A DNA stretch of 64,000 nt. It comes from a bacterium. GTDB lineage: Bacteria; Bacillota; Bacilli; Lactobacillales; Streptococcaceae. Below the pieces are notes generated by a model. It was given only the letters and a program-made list of their open reading frames with translations, had not been told where the DNA came from and ran no database searches. The translations under genes were made by a program, and so were the position numbers. Shown here piece after piece: positions 7,918 through 19,338 of the stretch. Location: positions 1-64,000 of the forward strand of contig CAJNBV010000009.1 in NCBI GenBank assembly GCA_905221095.1, written 5' to 3'. Within the stretch, counting starts at the first letter, position 1; each line of letters opens with the position of its first letter.

Positions 7918-10900
7918 TCAAATGGCATTTTCTTCCTTCGACTCTTTTATCTCTAATAAACTTTCTCCAAAAATTATCAGACCTTCTAAAATTTCATAAT
8001 CTTTCTTATTTCGGACATCAAATACGACTTCCATCAATCCTTTATTCTCAGCTATGGCTGCTTTTAAGTTCGTTGCGGATAAAGCTTTAAAATAATCTTG
8101 AGCCAAGAACAGTCGCTGAGTGACTTTTTCAAATTGAACTGTAATCTTGTTCTCTTTTCTTTCCACACGTTGAACAAAGACCTTGTCCAAATATGACTTG
8201 ACCAAACCAATCTCTAAAAGATAGGCTACTACATCTGGGTATTCTCCAAAGCGATCCATCAACTCTTCTTGTAACTCTTCATAATTGACACGGTTGTCAA
8301 TTTGACGAATTTTCTTGTAAATTTCAATCTTATGTCGTTGATCAGAAATATAAGTATCAGGAAGATAAGCATCAATTTGTAAAATCAATTCGGCATTCCC
8401 TTTGGTTCTTGTGTTAGCATTCCCGTTTCGTTTAGCAATAGCTTCCTCTAGTAACTGCGAATACAATTCAAAACCAACAGAATCAATGAAACCAGACTGG
8501 GATTTTCCTAGGAGATTTCCTGCTCCACGAATTGAAAGATCTCGCATCGCAATCTTAAATCCTGAGCCCAATTCTGTAAATCCTTTGATTGCTTCTAATC
8601 TCTTCTCAGAGACTTCACTGATTGATTTTTCTGGACGATACATGAGATAAGCATAAGCAATCCGATTACTACGACCGACTCTTCCTCTTAATTGATACAA
8701 GGTTGACAAGCCCATATGGTCCGCATTTTCAATAAATAAAGTATTAGCATTTGGAATGTCCACCCCTGTCTCAATAATGGTAGTCGTCACCAAGATATCG
8801 TATTGTCCCTCAATAAAGTCTAGTAGAGTATTTTCCAACTGGATTTCACTCATTTGTCCGTGAACATACCCAATCGAAGCCTCTGGAATTAACTCCTGTA
8901 ATTCTGAAACCTTCTGGTCAATCGTGTCAACTTTATTGTAAAGATAGTAAACTTGACCTCCACGCTCCATTTCACGCAAGACAGCATCACGAATGACACT
9001 ATCATTCTTCTCCAATACATAGGTTTGAACAGGATAGCGATTTGTTGGAGGAGTTTCAATAACAGATAAATCTCTTATTCCCAGCATAGACATATGAAGA
9101 GTACGAGGAATTGGTGTTGCTGTCAAGGTTAGGACATCCACTTGTTTTTTCAATTCTTTCAAGGTTTCCTTATGCTTGACACCAAATCGTTGTTCCTCAT
9201 CAATAATCATCAAGCCCAAATCAGCAAATACAACATCTTTTGATAAAACACGATGTGTTCCAATCAAAATATCAACTTGACCATTTTTTAATTTTTCAAG
9301 TATTTCAGTCTGCTCTTTTTTACTTCTAAAGCGACTCAACACATCAATATTAACAGCAAAATTTTGGAATCGTTCCTTAAAATTCGTGTAGTGCTGTTGC
9401 GCTAAAACTGTCGTAGGAACTAGAACGACAACCTGTTTGTTATCATTGACAGCCTTAAAGGCTGCACGCATTGCAACTTCAGTCTTTCCAAAACCAACAT
9501 CCCCAACTAAAAGTCGATCCATTGGTTGAGAATTCTGCATATCTCTCTTGATTTCCTCGATACTACGAAGTTGATCATCGGTTTCAACATAAGGAAAAGA
9601 ATCATCAAAAGCAACTTGCTCTTCATCATCAACTGAGAAAGTAAAGCCCTTCAACTGACTACGCTCAGAATAGAGTTTGATTAAATCGTCTGCTATATCC
9701 TCTACCTGGTTCTTAACTTTTTGCTTGGCTTTTTTAAAATGACCATCATTTAATTTATTGAGTTTTGGAGCTTTCCCATCACTTGAAACATATTTAGACA
9801 GTAGATGAATCTGTTCTACTGGGATAGAAATTTGATCACCATTTTGGTATTGGACGCTGACATAATCGCGGTGAATCCCTTTGATTTCAATTGTTTCAAT
9901 CCCTAGATATTGACCAATCCCATGGATATGGTGAACAACGTAATCGCCTTTTTCAAGTTCATTATAATCTTTTAATCGCTCCGCATTCGAAACATGTTGT
10001 CTTCGAAAACGGCGTTTCAATTTCTTTTGAAAAATCTCATGTTCAGTTATCAATAAAATCTTTTCATCTACAAAATGAAAACCATGTCTGAGATTACCCT
10101 CGATTAAGTTTACAGATTCTTTACAGATAATTGACTTATCTCTGGAATCCAATTTAATCTGATACTCCTCTAAAACATCCTCCAATGTTTTACTTCCCAT
10201 TGAATTGCTAGACTGCAGAATAATGGTGTAATTCATTTTTTTGTATCGTTCAATTTCTTCTTTTAGAAAAGAAAATTGATTGAAAAATTCCTGCATGGGA
10301 TATTGATTAAATTGATAAATGTGATCAAACTTGAGATTTCCTAACCCCTTTTGCAGATTAGAAAAAAAGGTCACTGGACTTTGTTTTTTATAGATTTGCT
10401 CAGTATCAGCAAAATACTGCATCTCAGAAAATGCTTTACTATTCTGTAACTCTTCTGTAAAGTATTGCGCTAATTCTCTTTCAAAGACTTCATACTGATT
10501 CATCAATTTCTGATAATCATCAAAGAATATGGGCGTATCTTTTTTAATATAATCAAAGACAGTCCATGATTTCTCATAACACAAAGATAAAAATTTCCGA
10601 GAATCTGCATGCGTTTGTTTTTGATAAAAACTTGAAAGAATTTCTTCTAGGTAGGATTTCAGAATCGGCGATAGAGTTTTTGAAATTTGCTTTTCTAAAG
10701 CTGACTGACCTCGTTGATAATCCTTTTCTTTCAAAAGCATGTCGCTAGCTGGAAAGATGGTGAGTTCTGTCCGATTTTCTTTCGATAATTGTGTTTCGAC
10801 TTCAAAAGTACGAATTCCATCTACTTCATCACCAAAAAACTCAATTCGGCAAGGTTCTAACTGGGATATTTCAAAAATATCTAAAATATCTCCTCGCAGA

Positions 10901-11421
10901 CTAAATTCTCCTTGGGTCTGTACTTGAGTAACTTTTCGATAGCCAATTTCCTTTAACTGATGGATAAGCGCATGTTGGTCATATTCTTCTCCAACTGCAA
11001 TTTTTACAATACTATCTTTAAATCCAGTTGGTGAAGGTAAAAACAATCGACTTGCTGCAATATTACAAACTAAGATCCCTTTCTTAGATGGATCACTCAA
11101 AAAACGCAAGGCTTCAACCCGTGAAATGATTTTTTCTTGTGAAGACATCAAAAACTCAACCATAGGGGAATCATCCACCAAAAATGGATAGACCAATTCC
11201 TCACCTAAGATAGAAATAAGATCACTAATAAGCCCTTCTGCTTCTCCATAAGTTGATGTCAATAAAATAATCTTATCTTCTTTCTTTAAACTACTAGCGA
11301 TTGCTAAAGCTTTTGTAGAAGTTGACAAACCTAAGATTAACTGTCTTTTTTTATCTGTTAAATTTTGATGCCAGTTTTGGATCTGATCATTTTCTGAGAA
11401 TAAATCTAATAAGGTCACCAT
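7918..11421 (-). CDS. mfd: Transcription-repair coupling factor Mfd
   Basis: Large DNA translocase of 1167 residues that removes stalled RNA polymerase and recruits UvrA. Visible parts are the N-terminal UvrB-homology region, the RNA polymerase interaction domain (ELEKGDYVVHHIHGIGQYLG), the RecG-like helicase motor with Walker A GDVGFGKTEVA (about residue 635), the DEEQ box (IIDEEQRFGVKH) and motif VI QLRGRVGRS, then the C-terminal TRCF domain. It starts directly after the pth stop. Full length. Confidence 0.97.
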   Translation of the reverse strand: MVTLLDLFSENDQIQNWHQNLTDKKRQLILGLSTSTKALAIASSLKKEDKIILLTSTYGEAEGLISDLISILGEELVYPFLVDDSPMVEFLMSSQEKIISRVEALRFLSDPSKKGILVCNIAASRLFLPSPTGFKDSIVKIAVGEEYDQHALIHQLKEIGYRKVTQVQTQGEFSLRGDILDIFEISQLEPCRIEFFGDEVDGIRTFEVETQLSKENRTELTIFPASDMLLKEKDYQRGQSALEKQISKTLSPILKSYLEEILSSFYQKQTHADSRKFLSLCYEKSWTVFDYIKKDTPIFFDDYQKLMNQYEVFERELAQYFTEELQNSKAFSEMQYFADTEQIYKKQSPVTFFSNLQKGLGNLKFDHIYQFNQYPMQEFFNQFSFLKEEIERYKKMNYTIILQSSNSMGSKTLEDVLEEYQIKLDSRDKSIICKESVNLIEGNLRHGFHFVDEKILLITEHEIFQKKLKRRFRRQHVSNAERLKDYNELEKGDYVVHHIHGIGQYLGIETIEIKGIHRDYVSVQYQNGDQISIPVEQIHLLSKYVSSDGKAPKLNKLNDGHFKKAKQKVKNQVEDIADDLIKLYSERSQLKGFTFSVDDEEQVAFDDSFPYVETDDQLRSIEEIKRDMQNSQPMDRLLVGDVGFGKTEVAMRAAFKAVNDNKQVVVLVPTTVLAQQHYTNFKERFQNFAVNIDVLSRFRSKKEQTEILEKLKNGQVDILIGTHRVLSKDVVFADLGLMIIDEEQRFGVKHKETLKELKKQVDVLTLTATPIPRTLHMSMLGIRDLSVIETPPTNRYPVQTYVLEKNDSVIRDAVLREMERGGQVYYLYNKVDTIDQKVSELQELIPEASIGYVHGQMSEIQLENTLLDFIEGQYDILVTTTIIETGVDIPNANTLFIENADHMGLSTLYQLRGRVGRSNRIAYAYLMYRPEKSISEVSEKRLEAIKGFTELGSGFKIAMRDLSIRGAGNLLGKSQSGFIDSVGFELYSQLLEEAIAKRNGNANTRTKGNAELILQIDAYLPDTYISDQRHKIEIYKKIRQIDNRVNYEELQEELMDRFGEYPDVVAYLLEIGLVKSYLDKVFVQRVERKENKITVQFEKVTQRLFLAQDYFKALSATNLKAAIAENKGLMEVVFDVRNKKDYEILEGLIIFGESLLEIKESKEENAI

Positions 11422-11991
11422 TTATCCGTTATACCTCTGCATCGTTTTCTCAAAGTTTTTCTCTTGTAAATAATGTTTTACAGCATCGTCAACCTTGTCA
11501 ATAGACTGTAAAATACCAATATAATCATTCTTGTCAAACTTACTCAAAACATGATTAACAACTGACATGCCATTTTTAGGTCTTCCAATTCCAATCTTAA
11601 CACGATTAAAGGCCTGGGTTCCAATATGTTGAATAATAGACTTGATACCATTATGACCACCTGCTGAGCCTTTTGCTCTTAAACGAATTTTCCCAACTTC
11701 CATATCAAGATCGTCGTAAATGATGAGTAAATCTTCAATATCCAAACCATAGTAAGTCAATAAAGCATGAACTGCTTTTCCACTTTCATTCATAAAGGTC
11801 GTTGGTTTGACAAGATAAATTTTTTCACCATTGAGGAAAAAAGATGCTAGATCAGCTTGAAATATCTTATCGTGTGTAAAAGTGACATTCTGTTTCTTCG
11901 CTAGTTGGTCAATCAACATAAAACCAACATTGTGTTTTGTTTCAAAATATTTATCTCCTGGATTTCCCAATCCTACAAGTAATTTGGTCAT
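11422..11991 (-). CDS. pth: Peptidyl-tRNA hydrolase
   Basis: Recycles peptidyl-tRNAs released prematurely from ribosomes. The 189-residue product has the family start [21 protein letters not shown] with catalytic His in KHNVG, the TFMNESG motif, and [16 protein letters not shown]. It is the usual length. The stop abuts the mfd start, so the two are cotranscribed. Confidence 0.96.
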   Translation of the reverse strand: MTKLLVGLGNPGDKYFETKHNVGFMLIDQLAKKQNVTFTHDKIFQADLASFFLNGEKIYLVKPTTFMNESGKAVHALLTYYGLDIEDLLIIYDDLDMEVGKIRLRAKGSAGGHNGIKSIIQHIGTQAFNRVKIGIGRPKNGMSVVNHVLSKFDKNDYIGILQSIDKVDDAVKHYLQEKNFEKTMQRYNG

Positions 11992-12017
11992 TTATTTTTC
12001 CTTTCAAAAGCCAAAAG

Positions 12018-12038
12018 GGTTGGAATTTTTTTCCAACC
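12018..12038 (-). terminator. Terminator-like hairpin after ychF
   Basis: GGTTGGAA (12018-12025) and TTCCAACC (12031-12038) form a perfect eight-base-pair stem. On the minus strand it is followed by a partly T-rich stretch. It lies between ychF and pth and may end or attenuate transcription. Confidence 0.5.
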
Positions 12039-12062
12039 TAATTGACACTATTTATTAAATTT

Positions 12063-13178
12063 TTAGACATTAAAGCGGAATTCCATGATATCACCGTCTT
12101 GGACGATATATTCTTTACCTTCTTCACGCAAACGTCCAGCTTCTTTTACGGCCTTTTCAGATCCATATTTCACCAAATCATCATATGACATGGTTACTGC
12201 ACGAATAAAGCCTTTTTCAAAGTCTGAGTGGATAATACCAGCTGCTTGAGGAGCCTTCATACCACGTTTGAAGGTCCAAGCGCGAACTTCTTTTTCACCA
12301 GCTGTGAAGTAAGTTCCAAGTCCAAGTAAGTGGTAAGCTGCGCGAGTCAACTTGTCAACGCCTGATTCTGTCAACCCAAGTGCTTCAAGAAACTCTTGCT
12401 TATCTTCATCATCTAACTCAGAAATTTCTTCCTCAGCACGCGCAGAAATAACAACTACTTCAGCATTTTCTGTTGCTGCAAATTCGCGAATTTGTTTGAC
12501 ATAGTCGATAGAATCTGGATCTGAAACTACATCCTCATCTACATTGGCAACATAAAGAACTGGTTTAGTTGTCAAAAGGAAGAGACCTTTGACAACTTTT
12601 TGTTCTTCATCTGTAAATTCGATGGTTCGAGCTGATTTTCCATCTTCAAGAACTGGTTTAATCTTTTGAAGAACATTGAATTCTGCTACTGATTCTTTAT
12701 CTTTTTGCGTACGTGCCATCTTTTCTACACGCGCATAGCGCTTATTGACTGATTCTAAGTCAGCAAGAATCAATTCCAGATTAATTGTATCAATATCTGC
12801 AAGTGGATCCACAAAGGCATCTTCACGTCCTTGCTCGCGCATCACATTTTCATCATCAAAAGCACGAACTACGTGAACAATCGCGTCTACTTCACGGATA
12901 TTAGCCAAGAATTTATTCCCTAGCCCTTCTCCTTTTGAAGCTCCTTTTACAATCCCTGCAATATCTGTAAATTCAAATGTTGTTGGCACTGTCTTTTTAG
13001 GAGTGATCATTTCCGTTAGTTTTTGTAGGCGTTCATCTGGAACTTCCACCATTCCAACATTTGGATCAATAGTCGCAAATGGGTAGTTTGCTGCCTCTGC
13101 TCCTGCTTTTGTAATTGCATTAAAGAGTGTTGATTTACCAACGTTTGGCAAACCAACGATACCTGCTGTTAAAGCCAT
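12063..13178 (-). CDS. ychF: Redox-regulated ATPase YchF (Obg-like)
   Basis: P-loop NTPase of the Obg family, 371 residues, with the start [37 protein letters not shown], the DxxG-type [31 protein letters not shown], and a C-terminal TGS domain ending [13 protein letters not shown]. Unlike most relatives it prefers ATP. It is associated with ribosomes and stress responses. Confidence 0.96.
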   Translation of the reverse strand: MALTAGIVGLPNVGKSTLFNAITKAGAEAANYPFATIDPNVGMVEVPDERLQKLTEMITPKKTVPTTFEFTDIAGIVKGASKGEGLGNKFLANIREVDAIVHVVRAFDDENVMREQGREDAFVDPLADIDTINLELILADLESVNKRYARVEKMARTQKDKESVAEFNVLQKIKPVLEDGKSARTIEFTDEEQKVVKGLFLLTTKPVLYVANVDEDVVSDPDSIDYVKQIREFAATENAEVVVISARAEEEISELDDEDKQEFLEALGLTESGVDKLTRAAYHLLGLGTYFTAGEKEVRAWTFKRGMKAPQAAGIIHSDFEKGFIRAVTMSYDDLVKYGSEKAVKEAGRLREEGKEYIVQDGDIMEFRFNV

Positions 13179-13262
13179 ATTTTTTCATTCTCCGTTTTCA
13201 TTTCAATCCCTAATATTATAACACAAAAAGGGAAAACTTGCTAACCCTCTAACTAAGGCTTA

Positions 13263-13457
13263 TTAGTCAATAATTTTATTCATTTTTCGATCAAAATCAT
13301 ATCGCCCCATCATGACAACATGCTCACAATTACTGCATTTTATTTTGATATCTGCTCCTACACGTGTAATTTCCCAACGATTGGCCTTTTTACCTGTTGA
13401 CTTGATGGTGCAAGCATGTGGTTTTTTCATTTCAACAAAATTTCCAACTTGATACAT
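13263..13457 (-). CDS. DUF951 family small protein
   Basis: The 64-residue product starts MYQVGNFVEMKKPHACTIKS and has the DUF951 pattern with two Cys as CSNCEH and the ending VVMMGRYDFDRKMNKI. I chose ATG 13457 because AAGGAGAG lies just upstream; a longer reading would run into the dnaN terminator. Members of this family occur next to dnaN and ychF in many Firmicutes. Function unknown; the CxxC plus HAC pattern suggests metal or nucleic-acid binding. A TATAAT precedes it. Confidence 0.85.
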   Translation of the reverse strand: MYQVGNFVEMKKPHACTIKSTGKKANRWEITRVGADIKIKCSNCEHVVMMGRYDFDRKMNKIID

Positions 13458-13490
13458 ACTACTCTCCTTTTCTTTTTCGATTATATCATA

Positions 13491-13518
13491 AAAGAGGCGA
13501 GCTATGCTCCACCTCTTT
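13491..13518 (-). terminator. Terminator of dnaN
   Basis: AAAGAGGCGAGC (13491-13502) pairs with GCTCCACCTCTTT (13506-13518) with one bulge; on the minus strand it continues TTTTATGATATAAT. The -10 (TATAAT) of the next gene lies immediately after it. Confidence 0.65.
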
Positions 13519-13521
13519 AAC

Positions 13522-14658
13522 TTAATTTGTACGAACTGGGGTGATAAGCTGCATGAAGTCTTCATTAGTGTCTGCTGGCACAAGAGTAAATGGACGAACA
13601 GCTGAGATAAAACTAATAGTCACTTTTTCGCTATTTAAAGCTTTAAGAGAATCAATCAAGTAAGTTGGGTTGAAACTAATAGTCAAATCTTCACCAGTCA
13701 CCTGATCAGTATCGATTTCTTCGTTTACTTTACCAACTTCTGGAGAATGAACATGGGCGCTAACAATACCACCTTTAATTTCAAGCTTCACAGTACCATT
13801 TTGAGTCGCACTTGATAAAAGGCGAGCACGCTCCATTGACTGACGTAAGTTTACCACATCAAAAGTAATTGTAGTGTTAAAGTCTGTTGGAATCAAACGA
13901 TCTGTATCAGGATAGTTTCCTTCTAACAAACGTGTGTAGAAGCTAATATTTTCGCTTCTAAAGAGGATTTGGTTATTGGCAAAGAAAATCTCTACAGTTT
14001 CTATATCATCTGTAAATACCGCTGAAAATTCGCGTAGAGAACGGCTAGGAATGACGACATCAAAATCATCACTATTTTTTTCAAGAGTCAATTTTTTCTG
14101 GCTTAGACGATGAGAGTCTGTTGCCACTGTTTTTAGCTCCTTATGCTGACTCAATACAAAATGAACACCTGTTAAAATTGGACGACTTTCTTGTGTACTT
14201 GCAGCAAAAGCTGTTTCATTGATAATTTTCTTGAGTAATTTTGTTTCAAGAACTAAAGGAGTGCTTGCTGAAATTTCTTGGATTCGTGGATACTGTTCGC
14301 TATCTTTTCCTTTTAAGGTAATTTCTGATTTGCCACTGGTTAAAACAATCTGATTTTGCTCAATTTCTTTAAAATCAAGAGTCACATCAGGTAGACTAGA
14401 TACCACATTGATAAAGAAAGAAGCTTCAAGAAGGATCGAACCTAAAGAAGTAATTAATAGACCAGCATCTTCATTTTTTTGAGAAATAAAATTTTCAATT
14501 GAAATTTGACCATTTGAACCAATTAAAGTAACACCTTCATTGGTCACGTCAATTTTGACAGTTGATAAAATAGGAATGGCATTTTTAGAACTAATAGCTC
14601 TTTTGGTTGTATTTAAGGCTTGTAGAAATAAATTTTTATTAATTGAAAAATGAATCAT
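13522..14658 (-). CDS. dnaN: DNA polymerase III beta subunit (sliding clamp)
   Basis: Ring-shaped processivity clamp, 378 residues in three similar domains. It starts MIHFSINKNLFLQALNTTKR and has the typical PILTGVHFVLS and ending TLVPADTNEDFMQLITPVR. It lies downstream of dnaA with 158 bases of DnaA-box-bearing DNA between. Confidence 0.97.
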   Translation of the reverse strand: MIHFSINKNLFLQALNTTKRAISSKNAIPILSTVKIDVTNEGVTLIGSNGQISIENFISQKNEDAGLLITSLGSILLEASFFINVVSSLPDVTLDFKEIEQNQIVLTSGKSEITLKGKDSEQYPRIQEISASTPLVLETKLLKKIINETAFAASTQESRPILTGVHFVLSQHKELKTVATDSHRLSQKKLTLEKNSDDFDVVIPSRSLREFSAVFTDDIETVEIFFANNQILFRSENISFYTRLLEGNYPDTDRLIPTDFNTTITFDVVNLRQSMERARLLSSATQNGTVKLEIKGGIVSAHVHSPEVGKVNEEIDTDQVTGEDLTISFNPTYLIDSLKALNSEKVTISFISAVRPFTLVPADTNEDFMQLITPVRTN

Positions 14659-14816
14659 GGATTCTCCTTTATTTATTTTTAGTATTAGAAAGATAATAGT
14701 AATAATAGAGTCTGTGAAATCTGTGGAAAACAGACTTAAAGTAAGTTATATCAAGTTTTTTGGCTTGTTTAAAAAATGTGGATAAAAAAGATAAAAAAGT
14801 GAAAGTTATCCACAAG
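14659..14816. other. oriC: oriC, dnaA-dnaN part: DnaA boxes and AT-rich region
   Basis: It contains two perfect DnaA boxes in opposite orientation, TGTGGATAA (14777-14785) and TTATCCACA (14806-14814), and a one-mismatch box TGTGGAAAA (14722-14730). A very AT-rich tract at about 14675-14710 with TAG/TAA-type triplets (ATAATAGTAATAATAG) could be the duplex-unwinding or DnaA-trio element. Assignment follows the usual bipartite origin around dnaA; strand opening here is inferred. Confidence 0.8.
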
Positions 14817-16181
14817 TTATTTGATTTTCTTTTTGATTGATTCGATTTCTAAACGTAAATTATCGTCTTCATCAATCAAAGATTTAATTTTTGCATGGGC
14901 ATGAATGACTGTTGTATGATCTTTTCCACCAAATTCCTTCCCAATTTTTGGAAGACTATTATCTGTTAATTCTCTAGATAAATACATGGCTACTTGACGG
15001 GCCAAAACAATATTTTGAAGGCGTCTGCTTCCCTTCATTTCTTTGACACTAACACCATAGAAGTTCCCTACTTCAGTTTGGATTTTATCAATTGGGATGA
15101 CGAGCATTTGGTTAACATCTTGTTTTCGAGCTCTAATAGCTTCTGCAGCGATATCGATACTGATATCCTTAATCTTCTTCACTCTGGCGATTAAAGTGAT
15201 GTCGTTGATGGCTCCTTCAAGTTCTCGAACGTTTGAATCAAATTGGCCAGCTAGGTATTCTAGGGTATCACTTTGGAAATTGTAGTCCAAATGTTCTGTT
15301 TTGCTTTGTAAAATGGCAATACGTGTCTCAAAGTCAGGTGGTGTGATGTTTTGCGTCAACCCCCAGCTAAAGCGCGTGACAAGTCTTTCTTCAAGGCCCT
15401 CTAAGTGTTTAGGACTACGATCACTAGTCAGAACGATTTGTTTTTGATTGCTATGAAGAACGTTGAAAGTATTGAAGAATTCTTCTTGAGTTGCAACTTT
15501 TTTTCCACTCAGCGATTGGATATCATCAATTAACAAGAGATCAAGGCTACGGTAAGTTTTTTTGAATTTTTCCATTTCACCTAGTCTCAGGTGTTCAAGA
15601 AAGTCATTAATAAAGCTTTCAGCAGGGATATATTTGACACGCGCATTCGGAATATTTTTTAGAATTTCATTTCCAATGGCGTTTAATAAGTGAGTCTTAC
15701 CAAGCCCAGGTCCTCCATAGATAAAAAGAGGGTTATAGGTCAGAGCCAAATCTTCAGAGACAGCCAAAGCAGCTGATACAGCCCAAACATTTCCATCCCC
15801 TTGGATAAAATTATCAAAGGTATACTTCTCTTTTAATCCAGTATCCGAATAAGGAATAGATGCTAACTTTGGACTATAGTCATAAAGAGTTGAATTTGTA
15901 GCTTCTTCAACTTGTGAGATAGTCGTCGTGTCTTGAGGTTTTGTGAAAATATAGTGGGGAGTTATTTCAGCATCATAAATTTCAAATCCAGCAACTACAA
16001 TAATATCTTTTAGTTGTTTTTCCCAGACCATTTCCATCTCAGATCGTGGTAAAAATATAGTGGCAACATTTTCCTCTACCTTGATGAGTTCAGCTTGAAT
16101 AGCATAGAAATCATACATGGATCGAGTTAGTCTTTCTTGCGCAAATTCTAAAATACGATTCCAAAATTGTTTTTCTTTCAA
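14817..16181 (-). CDS. dnaA: Chromosomal replication initiator DnaA
   Basis: AAA+ initiator of 454 residues. Domain I at the N-terminus ([21 protein letters not shown]), a short domain II, the AAA+ domain with Walker [10 protein letters not shown] and Walker [11 protein letters not shown], and domain IV with the DnaA-box signature [14 protein letters not shown]. The start codon is TTG at 16181, supported by AGGAGG eight bases upstream and by the expected N-terminus; no ATG fits. DnaA boxes lie on both sides of the gene. Confidence 0.97.
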   Translation of the reverse strand: MKEKQFWNRILEFAQERLTRSMYDFYAIQAELIKVEENVATIFLPRSEMEMVWEKQLKDIIVVAGFEIYDAEITPHYIFTKPQDTTTISQVEEATNSTLYDYSPKLASIPYSDTGLKEKYTFDNFIQGDGNVWAVSAALAVSEDLALTYNPLFIYGGPGLGKTHLLNAIGNEILKNIPNARVKYIPAESFINDFLEHLRLGEMEKFKKTYRSLDLLLIDDIQSLSGKKVATQEEFFNTFNVLHSNQKQIVLTSDRSPKHLEGLEERLVTRFSWGLTQNITPPDFETRIAILQSKTEHLDYNFQSDTLEYLAGQFDSNVRELEGAINDITLIARVKKIKDISIDIAAEAIRARKQDVNQMLVIPIDKIQTEVGNFYGVSVKEMKGSRRLQNIVLARQVAMYLSRELTDNSLPKIGKEFGGKDHTTVIHAHAKIKSLIDEDDNLRLEIESIKKKIK

Positions 16182-16397
16182 TCCGTTCTCCTCCTTTACT
16201 ACTTGTTTAAAAGTTTAATGCTAGACTTATTTTACCATAGATAGCAAGAATTTTCCACAAGCTGTGAAAAATAATCCACAATGTTATCAAATTTTATCCA
16301 CAGGTTGGGGATAAAATTAAAAACTATTGATTTATTGAGCTTTTTATCGAAAAAAATAGTGGATAACCTTGTGAGATAAAAAAATAAAAGAACAGCC
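16182..16397. other. oriC: oriC, dnaA-parB part: DnaA boxes and dnaA promoter
   Basis: One perfect DnaA box TTATCCACA (16294-16302) and three one-mismatch boxes: TTTTCCACA (16251-16259), TAATCCACA (16272-16280) and AGTGGATAA on the other strand (16358-16366). An extended -10 for dnaA (TGG-TAAAAT, minus strand, TAAAAT at 16229-16234) sits just downstream of the 16251 box, which suggests DnaA autoregulation. Confidence 0.85.
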
Positions 16398-17156
16398 TTA
16401 TTTCAGGCTGTTGATAATTCTACTGTATTCTTCTTGATTTGAAAAAGAAATAATGATTTTTCCACTATCTTTTTTAGACAGTTTGATTTCTACATCTAAT
16501 CCGAGTAGTTTTTTTAACTGTTCTTCTTCATTTTGTATGAAATGATCATTTTTTTGTAGTTTCTTTTGCTTTTTCTCTGTCAGAAGAGCTTCCAACTTCC
16601 TTACAGAGATGTCTTCTTCTATAATTCGTTGAAAGAAATAGTCTTGTTGTTCCTTATTTAACCCAACTAGAGAACGCGCATGGGCTTGTGATAGTTTTCC
16701 AGTTTCTACTTCTGAGATAATCTGTTCTGGTAAGGAAAGCAAACGAATCGAGTTACTGATATAAGGACGAGACTTCCCCATTTTATCTGCAATTTCAGCA
16801 TGGGTAAATCCTTTCTCTACGAGAGATTCATAGGCGCGTGCTTCTTCTATTGGATTCAAATTTTCTCTCTGTAAATTTTCAATGATGGACTGGACCATCA
16901 TCTCTTGGTCTGAAAGTTGTTTAACAACAGCTGGGATAGACTTTAGACCAGCTAAAAGTGAAGCACGATAGCGTCTCTCTCCTGCAAGGATTTCATAACC
17001 AATAACAGGAGATTGACGAACAATAATCGGTTGAATGACCCCATTTTCTTTGATAGACTGTGCTAGTTCATCTAGTTTTTCTCTATCAAATTCTTTTCGA
17101 GGTTGATAGGGATTTTTTTGTATATCCGTGATAGAAATCATTTTAAATTTTTCCAT
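16398..17156 (-). CDS. parB: Chromosome partitioning protein ParB (Spo0J)
   Basis: CTP-dependent clamp that loads at parS and recruits SMC. The 252-residue protein begins with the ParB box region (NPYQPRKEFDREKLDELAQSI), the GERRYRA arginine motif (in ILAGERRYRASLLAG) and a helix-turn-helix (TEKGFTHAEIADKMGKSRPYI-like, residues about 110-135). No parA lies beside it, as in other streptococci. It sits between htrA and dnaA. Three parS-like palindromes occur in this window. Confidence 0.96.
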   Translation of the reverse strand: MEKFKMISITDIQKNPYQPRKEFDREKLDELAQSIKENGVIQPIIVRQSPVIGYEILAGERRYRASLLAGLKSIPAVVKQLSDQEMMVQSIIENLQRENLNPIEEARAYESLVEKGFTHAEIADKMGKSRPYISNSIRLLSLPEQIISEVETGKLSQAHARSLVGLNKEQQDYFFQRIIEEDISVRKLEALLTEKKQKKLQKNDHFIQNEEEQLKKLLGLDVEIKLSKKDSGKIIISFSNQEEYSRIINSLK

Positions 17157-17213
17157 GATTCTACACTAACACATCTTTTCTCTTATGTAAAGTTTTCTTT
17201 ACATAGATGTCAA

Positions 17214-18458
<1,245 letters not shown>

Positions 18459-18478
18459 CACAAAAGTTTTTCACAGAT

Positions 18479-18487
18479 TGTGGATAA
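18479..18487 (-). promoter_or_regulatory. Perfect DnaA box between htrA and rlmH
   Basis: TGTGGATAA, the reverse complement of TTATCCACA. TTTTTCACA-like and TGTGGTTTT degenerate boxes surround it. It is an outlying DnaA site about 2.3 kb from dnaA and could be part of the origin region or a control site for rlmH or htrA. Confidence 0.7.
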
Positions 18488-18578
18488 CTTTCGAAAATCT
18501 GTGGTTTTCTCGGTTAAAATTAACCTTTTATTTTGTGAATAAGATGTGAAAAAATAGAGAATATGTTAGAATAGAGTC

Positions 18579-19058
18579 ATGAAAATTAAAGTTGTAACAG
18601 TTGGAAAACTGAAAGAAAAGTATTTAAAAGATGGTATTACAGAGTATTCAAAACGAATTTCTCGATTTGCTAAGCTTGAAATGATTGAGCTAGCAGATGA
18701 AAAAACACCAGATAAGGCCAGTGAGTCAGAAAATCAAAAGATTTTAGAAATAGAAGGTCAGAGAATTTTATCAAAAGTTGGTGACCGTGATTTCGTTATT
18801 GTGTTAGCCATTGAAGGGAAAACTTTCTCTTCAGAAGAATTTAGTAAGCAGTTAGAAGAAGCTTCTATAAAAGGATTTTCTACTCTTACCTTTATTATTG
18901 GAGGGAGTCTGGGGTTAGCTCAGGATGTAAAAAAGAGAGCTAATCTTTCTGTTAGTTTTGGCCGTTTAACCTTGCCCCATCAGTTAATGAGACTAGTTCT
19001 TGTTGAACAAATCTATCGCGCTTTTACGATTCAGCAGGGATCACCCTATCATAAATAG
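18579..19058 (+). CDS. rlmH: 23S rRNA pseudouridine-1915 N3-methyltransferase RlmH
   Basis: SPOUT-class methyltransferase of 159 residues acting on assembled 70S ribosomes. It begins [20 protein letters not shown] and has the SAM-binding knot ([34 protein letters not shown]) and the conserved end [19 protein letters not shown]...PYHK. It lies divergent from htrA, next to the origin, and reads toward comC. Confidence 0.96.
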   Translation: MKIKVVTVGKLKEKYLKDGITEYSKRISRFAKLEMIELADEKTPDKASESENQKILEIEGQRILSKVGDRDFVIVLAIEGKTFSSEEFSKQLEEASIKGFSTLTFIIGGSLGLAQDVKKRANLSVSFGRLTLPHQLMRLVLVEQIYRAFTIQQGSPYHK

Positions 19059-19101
19059 AAAATTGACTTTTAATTGAATTTTTGGTAGAATGATTGTGTT
19101 A

Positions 19102-19175
19102 GGTCTCATAGCTCAGCTGGATAGAGCATTCGCCTTCTAAGCGAACGGTCGCAGGTTCGAATCCTGCTGGGATCA
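19102..19175 (+). tRNA. tRNA-Arg (anticodon TCT)
   Basis: A 74-base cloverleaf with acceptor GGTCTCA pairing with TGGGATC (two G-U pairs), D loop GCTCAGCTGGATAGAGC, anticodon stem-loop TTCGC-CTTCTAA-GCGAA, and T arm GCAGG-TTCGAAT-CCTGC. CCA is not encoded. It lies between rlmH and comC. Confidence 0.95.
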
Positions 19176-19185
19176 ATATAGTAGC

Positions 19186-19212
19186 AAAGCTGGGAATTTT
19201 CCCGGCTTTTTT
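19186..19212 (+). terminator. Terminator after tRNA-Arg
   Basis: GCTGGGAA and TTCCCGGC form a stem with one G-U pair and a two-base loop, followed by TTTTTT. It shields the comC promoter from upstream transcription. Confidence 0.85.
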
Positions 19213-19223
19213 CTTAAAAAAGT

Positions 19224-19290
19224 ACACTTGGGGAGAAAAAAATGACAGTTGAGAGAATTTTATCTAAAATGAAATTCCATTTTGTATAAT
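19224..19290 (+). promoter_or_regulatory. comCDE promoter with ComE box
   Basis: ACACTTGGG (19224-19232) and ACAGTTGAG (19245-19253) are separated by 12 bases, the ComE direct-repeat layout. TATAAT lies at 19285-19290, 31 bases after the box. Phosphorylated ComE bound here gives the positive feedback of the competence circuit. Confidence 0.9.
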
Positions 19291-19338
19291 TGTTTTTGTA
19301 AGTTAGCTTACAAAAAAAACATTTTAGGAGATTTTATT

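Noticed and set aside
13458..13583. Longer version of the DUF951 protein
   Set aside because: It would overlap dnaN and its terminator; the conserved protein starts at MYQVGNF.
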